A stretch of 60,000 bases of DNA, taken from positions 30,232,162 to 30,292,161 of the forward strand of contig OU612067.1 in the NCBI GenBank assembly GCA_914767715.1, in the 5' to 3' direction. This DNA comes from Membranipora membranacea. Its lineage: Eukaryota > Bryozoa > Gymnolaemata > Cheilostomatida > Membraniporidae. The translations under genes and the position numbers were made by a program. The notes under the pieces are model-generated. The model was given only the letters and a program-made list of their open reading frames with translations. It did not search any database and was not told the DNA's origin. This document shows positions 45,448 through 57,499 of the stretch, piece by piece (the first letter of the stretch is position 1; every line of letters starts with the position of its first letter).

Positions 45448-46506
45448 GTCCAATTGCAATGTATCAAAACAAATGAGGTTGTGTTGCTAGTATATGTTGT
45501 ATACAAAATATTTTTGATAACTAGGTATATATATATATATATTTAAATAATTTGTATAAACAGTAGTGTGATATGTTGCCAATGGCAAAATATCCATTAA
45601 AAATAATTATTCCGAAATTCTTGTTTTCAAGCATCTGTGTATATTCCTACCTTACCTTCTCTCCCAAATGAATTTCTCTTCATTCTTTACTTTTTCTGAA
45701 GTAATCAGATACTTACATCTTAAATTTCACTAGTGTAATACTTGATATTTTTGCTCAGACTACAGCTGATATGTTGAAAACTACTCTATGCAGATATCAC
45801 TGCCGTACGAGGAATCATCATTGGATAGACTTCACATCAAGGTCAGCTATGAACGCAGAACCGGTCCACGGCTGCAGACATGACCATCATCTGGAATGGT
45901 GTTACTCAAGAGACCGACTGATCAGTTCCCTCAGTGGGTCCATTGGAAGGTTGATAAGAGGTGATGGCACCTGCCAGCAGCCTTGCCATAACTCAAGCGT
46001 AAGTACAAATATGTACAGCGTTAAATGTCAAATAACAAATTGCATTGTGTGGTATTTTCTGCCCATGTAGCGGCTGGGCACAGGACAAAATTTCAACTCA
46101 ACAATTCAAAAAAATGACTGCAACTACAAAAAATAGAATCCCGGAAACAATATGTAAAACTTAGTTTTATGTATTTTTTAATGTAGTGTAGCGATTATCC
46201 AAACATATTAAGTCCATGAGCACGTTTGGTTTTCTGCTAAGTTCATTTTAAAAGGTTACTTATACACTCTATTCAAATAATTATATACTTAAACTTTAAC
46301 ATTGATATTTTAAATGCAAACAGAGGAGAAAAAGTATGTAAATGATATATATTTATACTTTGAACACTTTCGCTCATGTAATTAACAGTACTGTTTTGAA
46401 ATTGTAGACAGATTATAGTTTAGTTGGAGGACTCAGTGAGATACTTAAGCCACTCGAACAGACTCTGCGCTGTGTCAGTGCACAGCTTCAACACTCTGAA
46501 AAATAA
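44998..46506 (+). CDS. Unrecognised Cys/His-rich protein, 5' end uncertain
   Basis: Three exons join perfectly in phase 0: 44998-45069, 45759-45998 and 46408-46506, with good donors (gtgagt, gtaagt) and acceptors, ending TAA. AATAAA at 46505-46510 overlaps the stop. They encode 136 residues. Exon 4 is rich in cysteine, histidine and arginine: C-R-Y-H-C, then HHW, then GCRHDHHLEWC, then TCQQPC. Counting exons 3 and 5 there are nine or so cysteines. The last exon forms an amphipathic stretch (SLVGGLSEILKPLEQTLRC). No ATG precedes exon 3 in frame except one at its very end (45067), and the upstream exon has a TGA in that frame, so I cannot place the start or a signal peptide. I recognise no family; the GC...H...WC pattern is vaguely phospholipase-A2-like but not enough to call. 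Confidence 0.5.
45408..45443. repeat. (AT)n microsatellite
   Basis: About 18 TA dinucleotides in an intron of the Cys/His-rich gene. A shorter run is at 45526-45541. Confidence 0.9.
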
Positions 46507-46510
46507 TAAA

Positions 46511-47750
46511 AACTATATTTGATGGCTCAAGATGTATCATAAACTGATAATGTGACTCTTTTGATATACGAGCATATGCTTTATTTTGCTGTATTTGACA
46601 TTTCCCATGATATTCATGAAATATACATATAGTGCAATTTTATTATCAACCCATATATGTGGGTTTTAATTAGTGTTTTTTATTGCCTAAAAATATTTAT
46701 GCTTTGCTCAATCTTATTCCTGTGGTTTTTACACAGATGATTCTTTACTCTCATTGAATATATTATTATGATGCAACAAAAGCCTTAAACTAAATCAGTC
46801 TTCAAACCAAAAAACAAGCCTCTGAAGGCAACAAGCTTCAATCGAACATTAAATGCAAACAAACTGTGATAGTTTTTTTATACCATGCAGCTCCAGCTCA
46901 AGGAGTTGAAGTTAATCATGGACAGTATTGGCTTACTATAGCAGTGCCGTGCTGTATAAACTCTTTATTCACAGGGGTCAACACAAAATATATTTTTCTT
47001 CCACAGCGGGACTTGCTTCTAAACTCATTTGTATCAAAATGGTTGAAAATGTGTTGGCTGATCATGCTTGCTAGATGAGTGGAGTGAGTATCTTATATAA
47101 TTTCTAGGAAACTCAAAACCCTCAGATGGTATGAAATGAGAAAGCTCTAAACGGTTAGATTTTAAATGGAGTTATAGAAAGTTTTTTTCTTATTTAAATT
47201 TGTAAATATTAACAAATAACTTTATGCTGAATTTCTTTACATAGGAACCAGAACTAACAAAGGAATATTTAATTTAAACTAATTTTATCAGCAACATGGT
47301 TGAGGGTGCAGGCTATGCAGGAGTTGCCCTTCAACTAACCATGTTGGCATAACCCCTAAATGGAATACACACACCAAACATAAGTAAATGCGCATGAATT
47401 ACGACAATGAATAATCTCAAGTGATGGAATAACAGAGTCTCTATGGCTTGAAGCCTAGACACGTGCCTTTATAAGTTATGCATACTAAGCAGGTGGATCA
47501 CATGAAAACAAAGTTATAAAAATTGAATTGATTTGAGCAATAAAAATAAATTAAAATTTTTGATCCATATGAAAACTTATCATATGGAAGCTGCAAACAA
47601 AAAGTAAGGTGAATGTTGAAGTTTATATCCTGATGATAGAGGAAGGATATAGTACGATGTCCATTCTGTTATTGATGTTGGTGAAGAGAGGCAGCCAGTC
47701 TTGGCCACAATTTGAGGTAGTTATTCCCATTCGGTTTGTCTCCGCTTCCG
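46511..47750. other. Intergenic, nothing recognised
   Basis: The open frame at 46866-47078 has no recognisable domain. No repeat copies seen. Confidence 0.4.
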
Positions 47751-47759
47751 TCTCCGTCT

Positions 47760-50700
47760 CTATCTCCAGATATTTAATAGTATTACTAAGATGATGACAA
47801 TAGGCATACATATCCCAAAACCTACCAAGCCTACCCTTTCTCCACTGCAAACAAGATAAATAAGATACGTATGAATATGATAATATTTAGTTTGCTCAAA
47901 TATTGTGGATACTATAATTTTGTAAAAAGATACATTCAATTGGATGAGTAAAGGCATGGTTTGAAACAATAAAACCACATCGATAAAACTTTATCTATGA
48001 GCTGGTTGGGCCTACAAAGCAGGATATGCTGAATGTACTCTTTTTGAGCAGGCATATGGTGCTCAGAGTGTTCATTGTCTAGATGATTCTAGTCAGGTCA
48101 AATGAGCGAGAACTAAGTTGTATTGGGATACTTTATTCTTGATACTTCCGTAAAAAGTACAAGCTGAGTTCAGATGTTGCACCAACTTTAGTACAGTTTA
48201 ACTTAGCATAAGGATTTGATATTAGCAGAATTCTTTTATGATAATATCTATTGATATAACAAACAAAAAACAGAGAAGTAGTTTTAAATAAAGAATCTAC
48301 AAATTACCGATTATTATTAGTGAGAATGAGCAACTACAATGCATGCATTTCTCAGAGTCATAGATCTTAGCATAATTCCTTGCACATAATGCCTGTTGTT
48401 GCATTTGAGTTATCTCAGTCATCGCTAGCTCCTTGTTTCATTTCTACAGGGTGTAAATTTTTGTTTAAAATAGTAGAGAAGTAAAGTTGGCAGTCCTTTC
48501 TGATATCACCATACAATGTTGCGATGAAAGATTTCCTGGTTATAGCTTCAGTTCAATTACACTTACGAACAGCACGAGCGAAACAGCTTCCAGTGGACGA
48601 TAAAGAAAAATACTAAACTTACCACTTTTGTATTTCTTGTCATCTCCAAATCTCAAGTCATGTCTCTCCTTTCCTTGAACATAAATACCTGCAGCGACAG
48701 CGTCCGAATACAGCCAGGCTGACCTACCTCCACTACAATCCCCACTGCTGCCACCACTGCTACCTCCCCTACTACCGCTACTGCTGCCTGGATATCTAGA
48801 AGATGATCTTGTTCTGGAGTGCCGACATTCTATATGTTTTTTATGAAGAAAATCATATTTGCTACATTCATTGATCACAGGTTCTAGGAGACAAAAAACA
48901 CTCTTAAGCAACCTGACTAGTTTTCTTTCAAAGTTAACTCAACGATGCAACATATAACGCATGCATATCTACTCGCCCATGGTCATGTATGTTAGAATTA
49001 CACACAGAAAAAAAAATGTAATTTCATGGTGGATACTGGTGAAAGCCTGTTTACAAAAACTTAAAGGTGTCCGCATGTAGTCCTACCTTTTTCCCTTTAT
49101 GTATTGGGATTTGACCTAACAAGGGTGGATACAAGCCCTGAGAAGAATGGCACTAAGTGATGACTATAACATACGTATTAGGACTTGTAACTTATTTAAC
49201 TGTTTAGGAAACTTAATATGAATAGAAATCTCTTGATATGGGCCCTCAACAATCCAGTAATGTTTTCTTAGGCAACTGGAAACAAAACAGTCTGGCTACT
49301 TAATTGACACCCTAGCTCCGATTTAAAGTCACCCCCTCCTGTGTCCAACTCCCTTGTGATGTTTTGTTATCATTGGATCAATAGAACACACACTATATGT
49401 ATCTACTAAGAAAAGAATTTAATTGTAGTGGTTAATATTATAAAGCCTGTCTTGATAAGCTGTTTTGATGATGAAAGGAACAATCCTTGCTGATATTTTT
49501 TCTGATCTTCCAATCAAACTTAAATCATCAAAAACTTACCCCTGCCATACAGCAGCAGTATAGGAGTGCAGCCTATTATGAGACTTCAGAAACTTAGTAG
49601 TTTTATACATGCATAGAACAAAATGTTAAATTCATGGCTTCGATAATTAATTACAAGAGTTTATACTCAAATTATTTATATTCTTATATTTTCACACATT
49701 TCTTTGATTCAATTGATACAGCAAAAACCTTATAATCTATAATGTATCCGTTACTATGGTCGTTAGTATATTCAATCATTATAAATAAACAATTTGTCAC
49801 AGATTTTGTCAACATTAATGAGGCATCGGCACACTTGTACTCAATTCACAATATAACTTGTTATGAATGTTCTGTCTTGTGATCACAGAAATGAGTAAGT
49901 CACAGTGACAACTCAAAATCTTGTGTTATTTTGGGGGGAAATTTATGGTCTAGTGACCCTCATAGTAGCTCCTTGCAGACGCTGCCAGTAATCTGAAGAA
50001 CATTTCCAGTGAATACCATGACCGTTCATGTTCCCATTCAGGTTAACGGCATAGCATGTTTTATACCACCAACCACCTAAGAATGCAGAAAACAAGCCTT
50101 AGACCTTGGAAAATGTTCAAAATTGTGCTCAGGCTTGTTTCAATGTGGTGTCTAGAATTAGATAATTGAATAAGATATGAAATTGATCGGGGCTTATGAC
50201 AGGGAGTAAAAACCTATTGAGGATATAAGCTCAATTTAACCAATGGTACCGAACTTAAACACATTTTGTACAGTACATACAGGGTTGTCTTTTTCCACAG
50301 CTAGGTGTGCCGGATGACAACTGTAATATCATGCCTAGTGTAAAATAGGGTCTGCATGTTTCAAGTCCAATAAAATTTGTCGAAACCGGTTGTCCGATAC
50401 AATTTATAAGGTGTGCAGTGCTTAATGCCAATTGAAACATGCAACAACAGGATAAACCTTGTACCAATATATTGATTGCAAGAAAAATGTTAAAGAAATC
50501 TAATTGGGTTTTCCAAAAAAATATCGGAGGTCAGATATCTAGCTATGAAACATAAATATATTGCCATGGGTTGGCTGTATCGTACAGGCCCACTAAACTT
50601 TGATTAAATCATATTATTAATCGATATTGTGTCTGGGGATAAAGTGACAGTCTTTTGAGTACAGTCAACTCCACAGCAGTACCAGCTGCCTGATTATAAA

Positions 50701-52972
50701 ATGACTTAGTCTGTGGGTAGATTGTGGGTAGTGTATGCACTGTCTCAATAACAAACAAATCACTACTTGATAGAAATTTTTAAAGTTTGTTACTGGAATT
50801 GGGATATCTGAATGTTTAAGCTCTTCCAACCTAGATATACAGAATTTGAGAGCAAGGGGTACAAACTGAACACGTCTTTTCTCACCTTCATATTGTTCTG
50901 CACAGTTTCTTTCTCCTAGTCCTCTCCTATCATTATCTTGATCTCTTGTTGTGAAACCCATACCAACATGGACCGCCAACGCATCAAAACAAGGTGCTGG
51001 TGTGTATTCTAAAACTGCCTGTTGAAAGAAATATGAAACTTAAGATAACTTTCACCCTGGTGTTTAAATACTGTTGATATGATCAGAATTGGTGAATATA
51101 TGAGCCTATATATGGACTATCTTTATGCTAAGCGTCATTGTCGATGATATTATGATAAACTTGTGAATAAAGTAGCTATCAGTCAGCTTTTAGTGGTCCT
51201 CACCTGCATGCACACAGGCATTTTGGCAGAGACAGTAGACTCTCAATTTTAAGCTATGGATACCTTGCAATCCATTTGGAAAGCAGATTATGGCGTTGCC
51301 ATCTGCCATTTAAATCCATCATTCACCAATGTCTACGCAAGCTGGATTCCTAACTTCAGCCCGACGTGACACTAGATATCCTTTATGATGACTGACACAC
51401 ATTATTGAGGAATACCTGTTTTATTCTGTAGTTTTCACCTTCGTCACCGACAGAGAAGGAGCTATACTCAGCCTCTAACTCAATTGTATCATTGGCTGTC
51501 ATATCAATGTGAAGCTTTGTGTTACCATTACCTGTCAGTAGGTGAATGTGTTCATTCCCTGTGAAACGGGAAAAAAAACATTATGTGATGCATAAATTAT
51601 CAATCAACATCTTCAACTTTTATTTGTTGATGGACCCAGTGATGTTTTATTAGAACTGTCAAGCTAAATTTTGCAGGTTATGACCTTTTGAACAAAGTTG
51701 TACGGTCAAAAATTAAGTTCAGATTACATCTTTTCATGTTCACTTACTGAACATGGAAATGCATCTCTTTTTTTCATGTTCTCTTAAACCTATTACAATA
51801 CAAGTCACCTACCTATCCAATGGGCAGAGTTCAGGTCCCCGAATCCATATTGGTAATCCGTCCAGTTCCTGTCAAAGTCGACCGTTAAGGTGTTATCCCT
51901 GCGTAAGATCACTGTCCATCCATTGTCAGCATCAAACTCACACCAGGCTGCTATACTCGTTGTCTCATTAAGTTGAAGTGTATAAATTCCGTCAATAGTA
52001 TAACCGTTCTCAAAGTACCCATGACAATCTGCAAGGGTAGAAAGAAGAAAATCAGCTTTGAAAAATTAAAAGTATATCAAGTCATTTGAATCAGTAGGGT
52101 AGCAGATAGAGTTGTCATTTGACCACTGATTCAGGCTGTCTATGACTTTCCCTTATTAGGTAACTGAATGGTGGTTCTTTTTTTATTTTGAATCAGCAGT
52201 TTATTTGATGAAACCAACCTGCAAATGTCTGCCTCCCAGCTGATCTTTGGCATTTACTCTGTGCGACCTATTTCAGCATGCAATAAAAGAAAAAAAACAG
52301 AGAGCGTTCATGGTAATTTTTGTGCAATTAATGGTATGAATATTCAAGAAGTTGAAAGACCTGTATGTCAAGAAACAGATGTCAAAGAAATGATTCCATT
52401 CTTTCCCAATCTCTTAGTTGAAAAAATTTATCTAACAACATTCACATAACTTTTTTTCACAATTTTAAACATATTTTGCATTTCTCACCAGTTAAGTGGA
52501 CAAAAAATGGTAATTGCACCTACTTGATTATATCATCAAGAAAAAGAGAAAGAGTAAGGTCCATAATCCTTATTGTTTTTTGTACAAACAGACTTATAAC
52601 ATGCTTAGGTTTAATGAATGAGAAATAAATATGTAGTACTATAATACTCACAGTTTCAGAAGACGCTACGCAGATAGTCTCATAAAGTGTTAGGGTACTG
52701 ATTCCAACTTGATTGCTGTCCTCTTTCTGTGATCTCGGATCATGTGATGAGTAGCTCAATATGTTACACTGTCTCTTGTTGATATCGTACAGCAGCGCGC
52801 TTGGTTCTGTGTATGTAGATGGACTTATCGGAAGCATTAATGCTGACATCGCTTCAAACTCGCTTACACCTGTTAATATTTCGATAAATGGCAATGTCTT
52901 GCTTATGGTAGATAAGAATAATAAGGCAAGAGAAATCACCACGGTTTTACTCTGTAACCAAACAAGTTGCAT
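47760..52972 (-). CDS. Fibrinogen-related protein with alternative short or membrane-anchored C terminus
   Basis: Exons (minus strand): 52972-52652, 52519-52489, 52028-51813, 51558-51416, 51018-50886, 48883-48623, and a last exon. All phases agree (0, 1, 1, 0, 1, 1). The start MQLVWLQSK with core TVVISLALLFL is a signal peptide; a module of about 100 residues follows. The fibrinogen C-terminal domain runs from DCHGYFENGYTIDGIYTL through WCEF...GWTVILRRD, VDFDRNWTDY...FGDL...WIG, GNEHIHLLTGNGN, and a TRDQDND calcium-type loop to NCAEQYE. The usual AWWY...C end is replaced by an unusual Ser/Gly-rich, Cys-containing insert. The last exon gives VEKG-stop (acceptor at 47845; 372 aa) or GLVGFGICMPIVIILVILL...stop (acceptor at 47831; 391 aa), a transmembrane helix. 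Such lectins bind carbohydrates or microbes; that role is inferred. Confidence 0.75.
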
Positions 52973-53074
52973 GTAAAAGATTATAAACACTTAAGTGCAA
53001 AATATTCCAAAATTCCTTATTTTCAAAGTATTGTTTATTCCAGTCAGATTAATTATTTAACTTAGCATACATAC

Positions 53075-53231
53075 ATGTTATTGTGTAGCTGAGAACGCTG
53101 GTAGAGCTACTTGAATTCATCAAAATATTCTTCTGTAATTCAACATATGCCCCCCGGAGTGCCTGGGATGTCAAAACAACTGAAATAGAGCCAGTCACTA
53201 TAATTATTAGGTGAGCACATATCTTAAACAT
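53075..53231 (-). CDS. Isolated signal-peptide exon next to the fibrinogen-related gene
   Basis: ATG at 53231, then MFKICAHLIIIVTGSISVVL, a signal peptide, then an AYVELQKNILMNSSSS stretch resembling FIELSRNVVMNDSSG of the plus-strand paralogue. The donor gtatgt leaves phase 1, which does not fit the phase-0 acceptor at 52952 (the join gives TAG). So it is either an alternative first exon whose partner I missed, or the remnant of another tandem copy. Confidence 0.4.
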
Positions 53232-53239
53232 GCTTCCCA

Positions 53240-54670
53240 CACCTTTACCAAATGGAAAACAGAATGGTTTAGTATTTTCGATGACATTGACTTGGCATAT
53301 AAAACTGTGTGTGCTGACCATTATGCTGAGCTTTCAAGTTTGTTCTCTCGTTGCCCAAATCTGCATTCAGTGAAACATGAGAAGTATAATAATGGCATAG
53401 CAATCGGTTTTTACTGCATTGATTAGCCAAATATTATGATATTCAATTCTCCGCAAATACTAGCAGGAAATATTTAAAAGTGATCATCAGAATATGATAC
53501 AGGAGTGTGCAAATTCACAAGCTGTACAGCATTTGGTCAATCAATATCTGGTCAAACTTATTGTGAGTATCATTGACTCGGCATATATCATCTCTCATAA
53601 CCCATTTTCCTTGACAGAAACACATGGTACAGCTAAGTGTCATCTGAAAGAGCTCTAAAACATCTGGTGTGCTACAGAAGTTAAATCATATTCTTTTATT
53701 GCATGTGTTTGGTCAGTTGCGAATACCAATCTTTCGTTATAAAATTTCTGTAGGAGGAAAGTCCAACCTGTAATTTGATGCATTAAAATTTTGATGATTA
53801 TGCACATTAGTTAGTGTTTAGCACTTTTACAACAAACAAATGCAAGTGAACTATAGAATACATTTCTTATACTTGATAAACTGACACCATAAAAGGGTAA
53901 GAGTTATCCCCTCATGATCACAGGTACTTGGTTCCACAGTGCACTCTAAACCTTCACCTGCCAGAAAAAAGAGAGAGAGTGGGGAATTTTTTCTGCATGC
54001 ACAAACACAAAACGGAAGCTCCAGTTTCTTCATTAGCTATAGCTAGGATAACTAGGGTGCCAACACAAAATCAGGAAACACCGCCAGTGCCTGATGTACC
54101 AACAAAAGTTTGATTGAGTTGTTTCATGAAATAAAATTGCATCTCTTCCATATAATTGACACACCAATTATCAAAGTTACAACAAATGTAAAATTTTCAT
54201 AAACATGCTTGCCTGTGTTTCATAGTGTTTTAGTTGGGACAGTGAGCTATGCATGGGCAAAAAGCAGGCGGAGCCTTAGCTCGACTTGATTATTGGCAAA
54301 AAAGTTGTATACTTGCAGTAATTCCGATTTTGATGACAAAGTGTGTAATTTCTACAGATTTTTCAATGTTAAGCTGTGTTCTCAATTTAGCTGTTGATTA
54401 TCCGGTTAAAGAGTTTATAAATGTTTATTCAGTATCAACATTTCGTTGGTGTCTTCAACTGTTTCCTGCTCACAGGTAATATGATAGCCATAAATTGTTA
54501 GACGATTGGATCCATCCTGAGAAATATTGGATATTTTTCAGATTCTGAAAATATGGATTTGTGAAATTATATGACACCCATAATAAGCGCCATTTGATAC
54601 TTTCAATTTCAATCTATTGAGTAACTGACACGCGGTTTGAAATATCACTGCCGCTTCAGACTGCAGAAAG
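53240..54670. other. Region between the two head-to-head fibrinogen-related genes
   Basis: About 1.4 kb that should hold both promoters. I see no strong TATA box in a consistent position. The open frames 53928-54113 and 54249-54479 lack recognisable features. Confidence 0.35.
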
Positions 54671-54676
54671 CGAGCA

Positions 54677-57499
54677 ATGAAGTTTTATGAACATCATTTC
54701 ATTTTATTTTTGTTTCAGTGTTCAGTTGCTGCACAAATCCCACATAGCTGGAATGCCTTCATTGAACTCTCAAGGAATGTAGTTATGAATGATAGCAGTG
54801 GCCTAACCTACAGACTACCATTTATGTATAACACTGAAATATTTATATCATATTCTCATTTTCCTGCCTCATTTTCTCAATGTAATTTATGCTACTATGC
54901 TTTCATTATTAGTAGTTTTCATCCAAGCTATTTTTCCTACATGTATTTTGATATTTGTGAGGTCAGCAGGTCAAATTTAATTTAATTTACTCATAAACTT
55001 GAAGGAACATGAAAATCCAACAATATGACAAAATTATGTGTGGAAATTTTTCTCTTTTTGCATCTTTCCGTGCCAAATTATTGCATGCACGGATTCAAGA
55101 AGAACCTATTTACATTAGTAAAACATTCATCATACAGGATACTATCATTTGCACAGGACAATAAATGCATCTCATGATGATGAAAAATCCTAGTATTTTA
55201 TCTATGTCATCACTGGTTCCAGTCAGTTAGAAGCTCTGACATGCTTTCTGCCGCAAGTCAGAGGCCACCCTTAAACAACGCCCAAATCGTTGCTGTACAA
55301 CCGCACAGCCAAGGAATGCTTGGTGTTCAGCTATTCCTCACTCGATTCAAAACCTTGATACCAAGAAAACCAGGAAACAACACCTCTCACATTCTTTGAG
55401 CACATATGTTTGTCGTCTGCAAGTGCTGTAAGTAGTGCTACAACCAAAAAAATATTGTGTATCATAACATAAAACTTCCAATATTTGTTATACCATACAA
55501 ACGCAGCACATAATTATTTCTTAAAACTCATTGATGATCTACCTTCTCATTAAATGACATGATGATAAATGTTCTAACATTGCAGGTCTCAAACACGGCC
55601 TGTGCAGCATTACCTACATCTCAACCCTTCGCCGGTAAGATGTTTTATAGTACACCACAACCTCCAGGTCATTTATTATCAAGTTTTATGTGCACTGAGA
55701 TGCAACTTAGTGGGAGTAGGAGGTAGCCCAGTTGGTTAGAGCGCCTGCCCTCTAATGAGCAAGCGCTGGAGGTCCTGGGTTCAAATCCTGCTGCAGTCTG
55801 CTGACTACTGGGCTTATATGACGCCCCAGGTGTGCTCCGACCTGCCTGCAAACTGAGAGCAACTTGGCTCCGAATGCGGCGGCCGCGCCCTTAAGGCACT
55901 GATATTTCTCAGTCCTCGGATGGAGACAATACTTGCAATTTTAACCCACATAGATGGTATACAAGAGTAGTCATCTGATCGTTGACTGGCTGGAATAATA
56001 TTGGGTGAATCATGCAGCGATCTGAAGTTTACTACTTTCATGGAATAACTTTGGCTCCACATACTGTAATTTGCTAAATCTGTATTCATAATTATTTATG
56101 ACTGTGAGCTGAAAGCATTGACATTCAGAAAATGATTTTATTTATTTATTTATTTTATTTGTTTTGAACATTGTTCAAAGTTGGAAAATTCAGGCTTCAT
56201 GACAAACCTGATCAAATTGATTTTGTCTGCATTATTGTTCGTATTGCCATAGATTGCCATTGGTATTTTGAGAATGGCTATACCACTGATGGGATTTATA
56301 CACTGCTACTTAATGAGGATACAACTATAGACGCCTGGTGTGAATTTGAAACTAGCAGAGGACGGACAGTGATCTTACATAGAGATGACAGCTCATCAGT
56401 TGATTTTGACCGTTATTGGAATGACTATAAGTTTGGATTTGGAGATATCAAATCGGAATACTGGATCGGTAAGATATAAAATGGCCGTTGACAATGATTC
56501 CAATAAGAATGGACTTGCATAAAACATGTTTTTATAAATTTGATGAATCTGAAAATATTTAGTGCAGCTGTGGTCATAGTTGATTTAATTGCAAAACAAG
56601 GTCCAACGACATGAGAAATTGTTGACACTTATAAAGAGCACACAAGTGATTGTTATAAAGAATTGATAGTAGTGGCTTGCATAGAGGAACTGATTTTAAA
56701 TATTACCAGTGCAAATTTTAAACAGAACGAATATTTGAAACTATTTGAGTTCAACCAAATGCAAAGGTGCAATGACTTAGCAATTATTACAATAAGATTA
56801 CTGAAGTGCGCTTGTAATCATGGTACCGATCATCAAAACACCTATAACCAATGTGTGTAACACCTATATAAATGTATATGTCTACTTGACAGGGAATGAG
56901 CACATTATCTGCTTACGGAGGTGAATGGAAACAGCAGACTCTACATCGATATGGAAACCAGTGATACACTTGAAATAAAGAGAGAGTATGATTCATTCAC
57001 TGTTGGAAATGAAGACAAATCCTATCAATCAAAGGGGGTAAGACTTGCTATTGGACATCATTTTCTTGATCAGAACTAAGGCATACTGAAAAAAACCATA
57101 ACCACTTTTAGGAAGCAGGTAGTAATGTCACTTGGTTTAACCTGACAGTTGAATGTTTGACAACAAAAAAGTAAGTTACCTAGATATGGGGCGAACTGTA
57201 AAACTTAGGTTTCACTAGCAGCGCTTGCTCAAAATATGTGGAATAATGCAAAACCAGCATATTGTGCTAAACGGGCCCAATGTTCCACCAAGTACATTAG
57301 TGTATACAGTACAACTTGGCCATGTACCTCAATCTATTTTCATTTCAACTTCACAATAGGCTGACCTAGTCCCGACCCCAGATTCAAGCTGTACTCATGA
57401 TGCACTGGCTAGTCACATCGGTCAGTGGTCAGCGGTTTGCTACAAAGATAAGAGGGGAGGAAGATGATGGATACAATACTTGTGCAGAGGCCCATCCAA
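54677..57499 (+). pseudogene. Fibrinogen-related gene, broken by two insertions
   Basis: Paralogue of the minus-strand gene with the same exon plan. N-module: 54677 (MKFYEHHFILFLF, signal-like) to about 54830. Small exon 55586-55634 (VSNTACAALPTSQPFA). Fibrinogen exons at 56253-56468 (216 nt, same as its partner), 56893-57037 (145 nt against 143) and 57360-57499 (140 nt against 133). The 2-nt excess shifts the frame just after GNEH and leads to TGA at 56922-56924. The 7-nt excess is a tandem copy of ggtcag-t/c near 57419-57432. Apart from these, the frames still read as fibrinogen domain (DCHWYFENGYTTDGIYTL, VNGNSRLYIDM, DDGYNTCAEA). No homologue of the Ser/Gly exon or membrane exon was found downstream. 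An assembly error is an alternative for either indel, less likely for both. Confidence 0.75.
55718..55935 (+). mobile_element. tRNA-derived SINE (family S2)
   Basis: A-box in GCCCAGTTGGTTAGAGCGC, B-box GGGTTCAAATCC, then a body shared with 29217-29440 (ctgcaaactgagagcaa, cgcccttaaggca, gtcctcggatgg). It sits in an intron of the plus-strand fibrinogen-related pseudogene. Between the two boxes it carries an insertion-like stretch ending gcgctggaggtc. Confidence 0.8.

Noticed and set aside
54249-54479. 76-codon frame upstream of the plus-strand fibrinogen-related copy
   Set aside because: No signal peptide, no similarity to the N-module of the paralogue and no consistent splice phase.
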